Part shown: in pieces, positions 42,030 to 49,822 of the stretch | Position numbering within the stretch: the first letter of the stretch is position 1 | Layout of the letters: every line of letters begins with the position of its first letter | Origin: an uncultured Phocaeicola sp. | GTDB lineage: Bacteria; Bacteroidota; Bacteroidia; Bacteroidales; Bacteroidaceae | Direction of reading: 5' to 3' | Length of the DNA: 64,000 nt | NCBI GenBank assembly: GCA_944320845.1 | Contig: CALUJA010000006.1 | Span: 62,001 to 126,000 of the forward strand | The notes under the pieces: generated by a model | Databases searched by the model: none | What the model was told of the DNA's origin: nothing | Seen by the model: only the letters and a program-made list of their open reading frames with translations | Program-made: the position numbers and the translations under genes

Positions 42030-43382
42030 TCACTCGGCCTCCTCCTTTTGTTCCGACTCCGGATGAACCGTAACCTTTACTTTCAGAATACGGCGGGCGT
42101 TCATCTCCAGAATTTCAAAGCTGTAGTTCCGGAATTCTATCACCTCATGCAGCGCAGGAAACTCCCCTTTCAGCTCAAGCAGCAGTCCGGCTACCGTATC
42201 CGAGTCGCCGGCAGCATCCTCAAACACATCCGCATCCACCTTCAGTATCTTATAAAAATCAGAAAGCAGCGTCTTGGCCTCAAAGATGTATACGTTGTCG
42301 TCGACCTTGACATAGGGAAGTTCCTCTTCGTCATACTCGTCATTTATCTCGCCCACTATCTCTTCGATGATATCCTCCATCGTCACAATCCCCAATGTAC
42401 CGCCAAACTCATCCACCACAATGGCTATATGGACTTTATTGGCCTGAAAATCGCGCAGCAAAGCATCAATCTTCTTCGTTTCGGGTACGAAGAAAGCGGG
42501 GCGGACAAGCTTCTGCCACTGGAAACTGTCGTCCTTATCCAGATAAGGCAGCAGGTCTTTAATGTAAAGGATGCCTTTAATATTGTCGCGTGTATCTTCA
42601 TAAACCGGAATGCGTGAATAGACATTCTCCACCACACACCGCAAAACCTTGGAAAAAGGTGCGCTGATTTCCAAATCCACCATATCCAGACGAGAAGTCA
42701 TCACCTCTTTAGCCGTCTCTTCGCCAAAGCGGATTATACCTTCCAGCATGTTGCTTTCTTCTGATATATCGTTCTTGTCTGTCAGTTCCAAAGCCTGCGA
42801 GAGTTCGTCAACCGACAGATTCGGCTTCTTCTTTTGTGCCAGACGGTTGAAAGCCCATGTGGAATGCACCAGCACATTGGACAACGGACGACATATCGCA
42901 CAAAGCCGCAACATCACCGGGGCAGACCTGCGGCAGAACCGCAGAGCATGCTGCGCCGAATAGATGCGGGGCATGATTTCACCGAAGACCAAGAGCAGAA
43001 ACACCAAAACCACCGTAACGGCTATAAAGCCCACGGCAGAAACCGCACCCCAGTGCACCACATTCCAGAAAAAGAAATTAAGCAGCAAGATAAATGCCAC
43101 ATTCATCAGATTGTTCAATACAACCACCGTTGCCTGCAAGCGCTCCGAGTCGTCCAGCAAAGTCTTGACGCGCTTGTCACAGGGAGTATCACTTTCGTCT
43201 ATCTCATCCAGTTCGGAAGAAGTAAGTGAAAAAAAGGCTATCTCAGAAGCCGAAACAAAAGCAGACGCATACAGCGACAGAACAGACAACACCAACGCCA
43301 CGACCGCTCCTACAGAAGGAGGCGTAACAACGATACCGCGACAAAAATCCGTCACGAAAGATAAACACGAGTCAGGGTCCAA
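42030..43382 (-). CDS. gldE: GldE-like CNNM/CorC-family membrane protein
   Basis: A 450-residue protein with an N-terminal CNNM membrane domain (about four helices, residues ~20-205; for example ASEIAFFSLTSSELDEI and PRIYSAQHALRFCRRSAP), a CBS pair (YSRIPVYEDTRDNIKGILYIKDLL, about 262-285, and VHIAIVVDEFGGTLGIVTMEDIIEEIVGEI split across the second), and a C-terminal CorC_HlyC domain. Family members are linked to Mg2+/Co2+ transport; GldE is named for gliding in Flavobacterium, but this non-gliding lineage also keeps it, so ion-related function is likely. It is 72 bases after ssb and one base before PPTase. Confidence 0.88.
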   Translation of the reverse strand: MDPDSCLSFVTDFCRGIVVTPPSVGAVVALVLSVLSLYASAFVSASEIAFFSLTSSELDEIDESDTPCDKRVKTLLDDSERLQATVVVLNNLMNVAFILLLNFFFWNVVHWGAVSAVGFIAVTVVLVFLLLVFGEIMPRIYSAQHALRFCRRSAPVMLRLCAICRPLSNVLVHSTWAFNRLAQKKKPNLSVDELSQALELTDKNDISEESNMLEGIIRFGEETAKEVMTSRLDMVDLEISAPFSKVLRCVVENVYSRIPVYEDTRDNIKGILYIKDLLPYLDKDDSFQWQKLVRPAFFVPETKKIDALLRDFQANKVHIAIVVDEFGGTLGIVTMEDIIEEIVGEINDEYDEEELPYVKVDDNVYIFEAKTLLSDFYKILKVDADVFEDAAGDSDTVAGLLLELKGEFPALHEVIEFRNYSFEILEMNARRILKVKVTVHPESEQKEEAE

Positions 43383-43454
43383 GGAATAAAAATTTAGTTA
43401 AACAATATTTTATGAAGAACGGAAAAGGTCTCACACACCTTATCCCCTCTCCAT

Positions 43455-43904
43455 TCAGAACGGCAAATCATCTGCCGCATCGTTCTGCCCCGAAGCTTGT
43501 CCGGGAACAGGCTGAGACTGCTGGGGCTGCTGCAGAGGCTGCGCCTGCACACCAGACGGCTGCTGCACGGCTTTGGGAGTCAGCATCTCCATATTATCAC
43601 CGAATATCTCCACCACATAGCGCTTAACCCCGTTCTGATCGTCGTAAGAACGAGTGCGAATCTTTCCTTCTATATACAGCTTGTCGCCTTTATGCACATA
43701 CTTTTCAGCGATTTCCGCCAGGCCGCGCCACAAGACTATGTTATGCCACTCCGTCCGCTCCGGGACAACCGTCCCGTTTGCCAACGTATAGCCCTTGTCT
43801 GTAGTGGCCAGCGGGAAAGTGGCTACAGCCACTCCCGTATCCAAATATCTTACATCGGGGTCTTTCCCTACATTCCCTATCAGCTGAACTTTATTCAAAG
43901 ACAT
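43455..43904 (-). CDS. ssb: Single-stranded DNA-binding protein
   Basis: SSB (149 residues): an N-terminal OB fold (MSLNKVQLIGNVGKDPDVRY to about residue 108, with EWHNIVLWRGLAEIAEKYV), a Gln/Pro-rich disordered linker, and the acidic-hydrophobic tip DDLPF that recruits repair and replication proteins. It coats single-stranded DNA as a tetramer. It is 13 bases after mutY, so both repair genes share a transcript. Confidence 0.95.
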   Translation of the reverse strand: MSLNKVQLIGNVGKDPDVRYLDTGVAVATFPLATTDKGYTLANGTVVPERTEWHNIVLWRGLAEIAEKYVHKGDKLYIEGKIRTRSYDDQNGVKRYVVEIFGDNMEMLTPKAVQQPSGVQAQPLQQPQQSQPVPGQASGQNDAADDLPF

Positions 43905-43917
43905 GATTTCCGGTATT

Positions 43918-44973
43918 TTAATCAGGTTTCAAAAGTAGCGAAAAAAAACGAGACAGCAAGCGCGATACGGGAAATTTATACAAATCGCCTTCACGTATGC
44001 GCAGATACCCCGGCAAGGCCGCATCGTCCGGCACAACCACTTCATAAAAATCAGCGAATATCACGCGATGCGACAGCACATGCCTTTCATCCTTCCTGAC
44101 CAGACGCACCCGGACAGGAGCCGAACGGGCAAACATCTCTGCAAACCCCGGCAGGCAGAACAGTTCCTCTTCGCCCACCGCCCGTTCCTCCTCCAGCAGC
44201 GGGATTTCATAAAGATTCTGCCAGATGTCCGCCTTTTCCCTCTTGCGCACGAACATGTCCCCGCTCTCCGTATGCACATATAAATAGATGAGATACCTGC
44301 ACGAAACCTTCGTCTTATGCTGCTTGCACGGCAGAACACCCACCTTCCCGGAATGAAAGGCCACACAAGTTTCCGCCAGCGGACAGGCCATACAGTCGGG
44401 AGAAGAAGGCACACACTGCAAAGCCCCGAAATCCATGATTGCCTGATTATACAAGGCCGGCCGTTGCCTGTCAATCAGCTCACCGGCCAAGGCGGCAAAT
44501 ATCTTTTTCCCCTTAGACGAATCGACCGGCTCTTCTATCCCCCTCCACCGCGACAAGACACGGTATACGTTTCCATCGACCACCGCACAAGGCATGTCGT
44601 AGGCAAACGAACAGATGGCGGCAGCCGTATAATCGCCCACCCCCTTCAAAGCCCGCACTTCATCATAGCCAACCGGAAACCTGCCCTGCATCAAAATCGA
44701 TTTTGCCGCCGCATGAAGATTGCGCGCACGGGAGTAATACCCCAGTCCTTGCCAATGCCTCATCACCTCTTCCTCCGATGCTTCCGCCAGCGACCCGACA
44801 TCAGGGAAACGTTTGATAAAGCGGCAATAATATTCATATCCCTGCATCACCCTCGTTTGCTGCAGGATAATCTCAGACACCCATATCCGATAAGGGTCTT
44901 TCGTATGGCGCCACGGCAAGTCACGCCCATGCCTGCCATACCACTCCATTAGTATATCAGCAAATCTGCCCAT
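43918..44973 (-). CDS. mutY: A/G-specific adenine glycosylase
   Basis: MutY (351 residues) removes adenine mispaired with 8-oxoguanine. Features: N-terminal WRHTKDPYRIWVSEIILQQT (catalytic Glu), helix-hairpin-helix LKGVGDYTAAAICSFAY with catalytic Asp nearby (VVDGNVYRVLSR, about residues 136-147), the [4Fe-4S] cluster pattern C-x6-C-x2-C-x5-C in CVPSSPDCMACPLAETC (about 191-207), and a C-terminal NUDIX-like recognition domain. It has its own promoter upstream and leads the mutY-ssb-gldE-PPTase run. Confidence 0.95.
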   Translation of the reverse strand: MGRFADILMEWYGRHGRDLPWRHTKDPYRIWVSEIILQQTRVMQGYEYYCRFIKRFPDVGSLAEASEEEVMRHWQGLGYYSRARNLHAAAKSILMQGRFPVGYDEVRALKGVGDYTAAAICSFAYDMPCAVVDGNVYRVLSRWRGIEEPVDSSKGKKIFAALAGELIDRQRPALYNQAIMDFGALQCVPSSPDCMACPLAETCVAFHSGKVGVLPCKQHKTKVSCRYLIYLYVHTESGDMFVRKREKADIWQNLYEIPLLEEERAVGEEELFCLPGFAEMFARSAPVRVRLVRKDERHVLSHRVIFADFYEVVVPDDAALPGYLRIREGDLYKFPVSRLLSRFFSLLLKPD

Positions 44974-44988
44974 GCTCTAAAATTTCTG

Positions 44989-44996
44989 CAAAAATA
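44989..44996 (-). promoter_or_regulatory. -7 box for mutY
   Basis: Minus-strand TATTTTTG, 16 bases upstream of the mutY ATG. Confidence 0.55.
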
Positions 44997-45072
44997 GATG
45001 TTTTTCAGAAGCCTCATCCCCCAACCGAAAAAAAATGTTCGCAATAAATTTTCAAAAGAACAAGAAAAGCTA

Positions 45073-45080
45073 TATATTTG
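45073..45080 (+). promoter_or_regulatory. -7 box for the HU gene
   Basis: TATATTTG with TTTC 19 bases upstream (45050-45053), a near-consensus promoter 47 bases before the ATG. Confidence 0.6.
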
Positions 45081-45126
45081 CAGACCAAAAAATTAAGATA
45101 ACGTATAACAATAATTTATTTCTGAA

Positions 45127-45405
45127 ATGACTAAAGCAGATATCGTAAACGAAATTGCTAAAAACACTGGAATAGATAAACAGACAGTGCTGACGACATT
45201 GGAAGCGTTCATGGAATCAGTGAAAGAATCTCTTTCTAATGATGAAAACGTATATCTTCGCGGCTTCGGCAGTTTCATCGTAAAGAAAAGAGCGCAGAAA
45301 ACTGCCCGTAACATTTCTAAAAACACAACAATCATCATTCCGGAGCACAATATTCCGGCATTCAAACCGGCCAAGACGTTTACTCTTTCAGTAAAGAACA
45401 ATTAA
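45127..45405 (+). CDS. HU-family nucleoid protein
   Basis: A 92-residue HU/IHF-type protein. It begins MTKADIVNEIAKNTGIDK; the core FGSFIVKKRAQKTARNI (about residues 49-65) and PAFKPAKTF (about 78-86) are family hallmarks for the DNA-bending arm. It binds DNA as a dimer and compacts or bends it. It is followed 33 bases later by a 30-residue basic protein, and then a terminator. Confidence 0.93.
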   Translation: MTKADIVNEIAKNTGIDKQTVLTTLEAFMESVKESLSNDENVYLRGFGSFIVKKRAQKTARNISKNTTIIIPEHNIPAFKPAKTFTLSVKNN

Positions 45406-45438
45406 CTTAAGTATTAACCCTATAAATTTTTAGAAGCT

Positions 45439-45531
45439 ATGCCAAGCGGAAAGAAAAGAAAAAGACATAAAATGTCCACTCACAAGCGTAAAAAAAGACT
45501 AAGAAAGAACAGACATAAAAGTAAAAAATAA
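45439..45531 (+). CDS. 30-residue basic ribosome-associated protein (bTHX/AURKAIP1-COX24-like)
   Basis: MPSGKKRKRHKMSTHKRKKR is followed by ten further mostly Lys/Arg/His residues and TAA at 45529. About two thirds of the residues are Lys, Arg or His. Such a peptide next to HU and RNase G is conserved in Bacteroidota, where it is annotated as an AURKAIP1/COX24-domain protein related to small-subunit proteins of mitochondrial ribosomes and the bTHX idea. The role is probably structural RNA binding in the 30S subunit. It is too short for default gene finders and would be lost otherwise. Confidence 0.85.
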   Translation: MPSGKKRKRHKMSTHKRKKRLRKNRHKSKK

Positions 45532-45554
45532 TTGTTAGTCTGTCTGACTTCAAT

Positions 45555-45608
45555 AAAGAACAAACTTGCAAAGCTCCTTTATAGTCTTTCAGGTTTGTTC
45601 TTTGTGTA
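45555..45608 (+). terminator. Terminator after the HU/basic-peptide pair
   Basis: AAAGAACAAAC (45555-45565) pairs with GTTTGTTCTTT (45593-45603), 11 bp, with a 27-base loop that has inner AAAG/CTTT pairing. The following GTGTATT is only weakly T-rich. Confidence 0.7.
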
Positions 45609-45707
45609 TTATGATTCCCTTACCTCCGAGCGATACAGACATTGCCAGACAAGAACTGTAGCTTCATGGTAATCCTTTTATTATTAACCTAAAAACTAAG
45701 TAATCAA

Positions 45708-47282
45708 GTGACAAGCGAATTAGTAGTAGACGTACAGCCCAAAGAGATTTCTATCGCGCTCATGGAAGACAAGAACCTGGTAGAATTCCAAAAGGAAGAA
45801 CGTAATCTTTCCTTCTCGGTCGGGAACATGTACTTGGGCAGGGTGAGAAAGCTCATGCCGGGACTAAATGCCTGTTTCGTTGACGTAGGATTCGAAAAAG
45901 ACGCTTTTCTTCACTACTTAGATTTAGGACCACAATTTCATTCTTACCAAAAGTATCTGAAACAGGTCATCAGCGACCGCAAAAAGCTGTACCCCATCGC
46001 GAAAGCTTCCGTATTGCCCGACATTGAAAAAGAAGGCACCATATCAAACGTGCTCAAGCAAGGGCAGGAAGTAATCGTGCAAATTGTCAAGGAGCCGATT
46101 TCAACCAAAGGGCCGCGCCTGACCTGCGAACTTTCCTTCGCGGGAAGGTATCTGGTATTGATTCCCTTTAACGATAAGGTCTCCGTATCTCAAAAAATTA
46201 AATCAAGCGGCGAACGCGCACGCTTGAAACAGCTTCTGCAAAGCATCAAGCCCAAGAATTTCGGCGTTATCGTACGCACCGTAGCCGAAGGGAAGCGTGT
46301 GGCTGAACTGGACGCCGAGCTGAAAGTTCTGCTGAAGCACTGGGAAGAAACCATCACTAAAGCACAAAAGGCTACCAAACTACCTGCCTTGGTATACGAA
46401 GAAACAAGCCGTACAGTGGCCATGCTGCGCGATTTGTTCAATCCGTCGTATGAAAACATCTATGTAAACGATGAAACCGTCTACCATGAAGTAAGGGATT
46501 ATGTAGCCCTGATAGCACCCGAACGGGTAGGCATCGTCAAACAATACACAGGAAAACTTCCCATCTTCGACAACTTCGGCATCACCAAGCAAATAAAGTC
46601 TTCGTTTGGAAGGACTGTCTCCTATAAAAGCGGAGCTTATCTGATTATCGAGCACACCGAAGCACTGCATGTGGTAGATGTAAACAGCGGCAACCGCTCA
46701 AAAGCAGCAAACGGACAGGAGGCCAATGCGCTTGACGTCAATCTGGGAGCCGCCGACGAACTGGCGCGCCAACTCAGGCTAAGAGACATGGGAGGCATCA
46801 TTGTCGTTGACTTCATCGACATGAACCTGGCGGAAAACCGCCAGAAACTCTACGAACGCATGTGTCAGAACATGCAGAAAGACCGTGCCAAACATAACAT
46901 TCTGCCGCTCAGCAAATTCGGATTGATGCAAATCACCCGTCAGCGGGTACGGCCGGCGATGGATGTAGACACGTACGAAGACTGCCCGACCTGCTTCGGA
47001 AAAGGGAAAATAAAGCCTTCCATTCTTTTTACAGATACATTGGAAAGTAAGATTGACTATATGGTCAACAAATTAAAAGTGAAGAAATTCACGTTGCATA
47101 TCCATCCTTATGTAGCTGCCTATGTCAATCAAGGATTTTATTCCTTAAAGCGAAAATGGCAGATGAAATACGGATTCGGCATCAAAGTCATTCCCAATCA
47201 AAGTCTGGCCTTCCTCCAATATAAATTTTACGATACATACGGAGAAGAGATGGACATGAAAGAGGAATTTGAAATCAAATAA
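45708..47282 (+). CDS. rng: Ribonuclease G/E family
   Basis: A 524-residue RNase G-type endoribonuclease that processes rRNA and decays mRNA. Visible: an N-terminal VDVQPKEISIALMEDKNLVEF, an S1 domain (NMYLGRVRKLMPGLNACFVDVG, about residues 44-65), the catalytic Asp motifs VVDVNSGN (about 324-331) and IIVVDFIDM (about 365-373), and the zinc-link CPTCFGKG (about 426-433), which makes the dimer interface. No long RNase E scaffold tail is present, hence RNase G. The start is GTG at 45708; the next in-frame ATG (MEDKN) would lose the first strand. The gene stands alone after a terminator. Confidence 0.93.
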   Translation: MTSELVVDVQPKEISIALMEDKNLVEFQKEERNLSFSVGNMYLGRVRKLMPGLNACFVDVGFEKDAFLHYLDLGPQFHSYQKYLKQVISDRKKLYPIAKASVLPDIEKEGTISNVLKQGQEVIVQIVKEPISTKGPRLTCELSFAGRYLVLIPFNDKVSVSQKIKSSGERARLKQLLQSIKPKNFGVIVRTVAEGKRVAELDAELKVLLKHWEETITKAQKATKLPALVYEETSRTVAMLRDLFNPSYENIYVNDETVYHEVRDYVALIAPERVGIVKQYTGKLPIFDNFGITKQIKSSFGRTVSYKSGAYLIIEHTEALHVVDVNSGNRSKAANGQEANALDVNLGAADELARQLRLRDMGGIIVVDFIDMNLAENRQKLYERMCQNMQKDRAKHNILPLSKFGLMQITRQRVRPAMDVDTYEDCPTCFGKGKIKPSILFTDTLESKIDYMVNKLKVKKFTLHIHPYVAAYVNQGFYSLKRKWQMKYGFGIKVIPNQSLAFLQYKFYDTYGEEMDMKEEFEIK

Positions 47283-47291
47283 ATGTAGCAG

Positions 47292-47355
47292 AAAACACGG
47301 ACTTCATGGAACTATGGGACTTCAAACAGCCCAATCCATCAGTCCGTGTTTTTTT
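47292..47355. terminator. Bidirectional terminator between rng and the DUF2490 gene
   Basis: AAAACACGGACT (47292-47303) pairs perfectly with AGTCCGTGTTTT (47341-47352), followed by TTT on the plus strand. Leading A's give a short T-run in the other direction too. Confidence 0.8.
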
Positions 47356-48011
47356 CATAACGAGACGCCCACCTCTATTCCAAAGATATTTCTTGAGTTT
47401 CCCGGTTCATACTGACGGCAGTAAAAGACATCCGCCGAGCAACGCCCGGACAGTTTTATCTCTATCCCCGGACGATAACGCATGCGCGCCACGCGGAAAA
47501 ATGCGCGGTCGCCTATCGGCTGATACAGTTCAGGAGCAAAATATGGTTTCACCCGCCATCCGGACGGTCCATAACTGACCTTCAGGCGAGAGCGCAGGCG
47601 ATTCTCCACATTTCCTTCTGAGAATGTTTCCTGAAAGCGCTCGCGCAGAGAGATTTTAAAGTCGCCCCAGTTCGCGCTTACCTGCACACCCAAGTTATAA
47701 CGATGCCTGAACTTCCATTCTCCCTTGTCCAAACGGCGGTAATGAAGTTCATAAACACCCTCTACCTGCAGGCAAGGCAAGACATTATACATAAGTCCGG
47801 CATCACCTCCCCAGCGGTCGGCATGCTTCAAATCCGCTTTCGAGCGGAATTCCACCGCCGCCGAAAACTTCAAATCCGGAAGTATCTTATGATTCACCCG
47901 TATCATGCTCCAGGTGGCAAACTCATCGGCCTGTGCATACATACGCATCCCGGCCGAAATGAATACCGCCAACAGGACGTATTTCCAATATGTCGCCTTC
48001 AAATCATGCAT
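47355..48011 (-). CDS. DUF2490 outer-membrane protein
   Basis: A 218-residue exported protein: a signal peptide with hydrophobic core YVLLAVFISAGMRMYAQ, then beta-strands rich in Arg/Tyr/Trp (TWSMIRVNHKILPDLKF; KYHYRR-like and SLRERFQETFSEG). The DUF2490 family is predicted to form a small barrel in the outer membrane; the function is unknown. The ATG at 48011 is chosen for the signal; the open frame extends a further 16 codons without signal character. It is separated by 167 bases from the DUF3857 operon upstream, so it may be independently expressed. It converges on rng with a shared terminator. Confidence 0.7.
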   Translation of the reverse strand: MHDLKATYWKYVLLAVFISAGMRMYAQADEFATWSMIRVNHKILPDLKFSAAVEFRSKADLKHADRWGGDAGLMYNVLPCLQVEGVYELHYRRLDKGEWKFRHRYNLGVQVSANWGDFKISLRERFQETFSEGNVENRLRSRLKVSYGPSGWRVKPYFAPELYQPIGDRAFFRVARMRYRPGIEIKLSGRCSADVFYCRQYEPGNSRNIFGIEVGVSL

Positions 48012-48178
48012 GTCATTATGTTTTTTCCTTCCGGCATCCGGCGTTTCTCCTTGAAACAAATCCGCCTCATCCCGATGATATTCTGTTTTCGTGAAGACAA
48101 AAATCTATTTTCCACCTTCATTCCTGACTGGAAACGGAACTTTCTGCAACCGCGCCCACCGGATACCGTTTTTTTCCC

Positions 48179-49804
48179 TTATCTCAACACCAGCGTATAG
48201 TTGTTCTCGTCCTTCCATTCACGCATCAGCGCATAAAAGTCCTTGTATTCGGCCGGAGTAACCAACTGCCTATCGACTTTCAATGTGCAGGTAACCTTCA
48301 CTTCGCCCTGACCCGGCTGGTATCTGAACACTACTTTCCCGAAAGAATTGCTCACCTCCCTGTCGGACTTCGGCATCCAGGTCATGCCTTCGGGCAGCTC
48401 AACGGTGGTAACGAAAGTACGGTCGAACTTCATCGGAAGCAGGATATTTTCTTTTATCGCAGTGTTGCTGGCATAAGTATAGGTAAGCATCGGCGCCATA
48501 TCCCTGCCTTCTGCCGTCACGATACGGTAGCCGTTCGGAAGAATGCGGACAGACTTGTCGTCTGCCTTGCGCGTATAGTGCGTTACACCGCCCAAAGCCG
48601 GTTCTTCAAGCGCTACAAAGTTTCCGTTCAAATCTGTCACCGTGAGATAATCTTTAAGCTGCGCTTCTTCTGTCCCCTGCAAAGAGGAATGCAGAGGCTT
48701 GAGCTCACTCTTTTCGCAAAAAGAAAAAATGGCGCTCAACCCCATATTGTCCGGCTGCGACGGACGCGCGGAACAGACTACGACCTCAGCATCCAGCCCG
48801 GCCGCACGCTGAAGCGCCACACTCAGATTCACCATCTCGACCTTTGTCCCGTAGCCGGAAAGTATTACCTCCGAAGCCGGACGCAGGCGGTATCCTGCAT
48901 CCTGCAAAGAAACCCCGACCGTAGCCAGACGGCTATACATGTGCATCATATATTGCCCGATGGCATCACGCATCTTTGTCCGGTCTCCCCCGGTGTCCTT
49001 CGTCAGCTCCTCCGCTTTTGCCTTGACCACAGCCTCATCGCCTGCCGCAAACTGTTTCTTCAGTCCCTTCAACGCATCGGCATAAGACGGATAAGTGGAA
49101 GCGATGACCACCGGCATCATCCCGCTTGCCACCTGCTGAATCTTTCCGACATGGCCTCCCTGCGTGGGATAAGCATAGGGACGCGGAGCTACGTTCTTCA
49201 AAACCCACTCCACACGCTGTCCGCCCGCCGTCTTTGTCCTTGCAGGCATAGCGGATGCATTCAGCAGCTCGGCGTGAAGCGGCACATCGCCCTCCGCTTC
49301 AATGACACAGGAAAACTCTTTAATAGGACTCAGCTCTCTTACCGGACAGTATACATCCAGCGCCGGAAGGTATCCCGGACGGCTTATTATGGAATAATCC
49401 AGAAAGACAGTCGCACCCAACTCCAGTCCGGTATGAACCACCACCATTTCTTTCAGCCGGTTATACGCCGGAGCATCGGCGGCAGCCGAAGGCAGCACCT
49501 CGACAAAAGCATTTTCCGGAGTCTTAATCACGGTTCCGTCCTTCTGCCGAGTGTAGGATTCATGTATCTGCAGCTCCTGATACTGCGGGTCATACGTAAT
49601 GAATGTCTCGCCATAAAGGCTGTTCATGGCGGCATGGGTGTAAAGTGTCAGCTCTTTCTGCACCCGAAGTTCCTGGCTGCCGTCGGCACGAAGCGTGTAA
49701 TGTTTCGCCAACCTGCGGAACTCCGCTTCAGGAGATGCCTGCACTTGCAGGGACACGCCCAGCAGAAAAGCGAGCATCCCGACATATAAAGATAGTGTTT
49801 TCAT
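48179..49804 (-). CDS. DUF3857 protein with a degenerate transglutaminase-like domain
   Basis: A 541-residue exported protein (signal MKTLSLYVGMLAFLLGVSLQ). Residues ~30-210 resemble DUF3857 (YDPQYQELQIHESYTRQKDG, GTVIKTPENAFVEVLP); residues ~240-400 resemble a transglutaminase-core fold, but the expected GxCKD motif reads GYGTKVEM (about residue 318), with no cysteine, so it is probably inactive. The C-terminal ~130 residues look beta-rich (TTVELPEGMTWMPKS). It lies 18 bases downstream of a paralogue whose catalytic residues are intact. It may be a periplasmic or surface partner of that protein; the function is unknown. Confidence 0.75.
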   Translation of the reverse strand: MKTLSLYVGMLAFLLGVSLQVQASPEAEFRRLAKHYTLRADGSQELRVQKELTLYTHAAMNSLYGETFITYDPQYQELQIHESYTRQKDGTVIKTPENAFVEVLPSAAADAPAYNRLKEMVVVHTGLELGATVFLDYSIISRPGYLPALDVYCPVRELSPIKEFSCVIEAEGDVPLHAELLNASAMPARTKTAGGQRVEWVLKNVAPRPYAYPTQGGHVGKIQQVASGMMPVVIASTYPSYADALKGLKKQFAAGDEAVVKAKAEELTKDTGGDRTKMRDAIGQYMMHMYSRLATVGVSLQDAGYRLRPASEVILSGYGTKVEMVNLSVALQRAAGLDAEVVVCSARPSQPDNMGLSAIFSFCEKSELKPLHSSLQGTEEAQLKDYLTVTDLNGNFVALEEPALGGVTHYTRKADDKSVRILPNGYRIVTAEGRDMAPMLTYTYASNTAIKENILLPMKFDRTFVTTVELPEGMTWMPKSDREVSNSFGKVVFRYQPGQGEVKVTCTLKVDRQLVTPAEYKDFYALMREWKDENNYTLVLR

Positions 49805-49822
49805 TGTCCTGTTATTTTCTGA

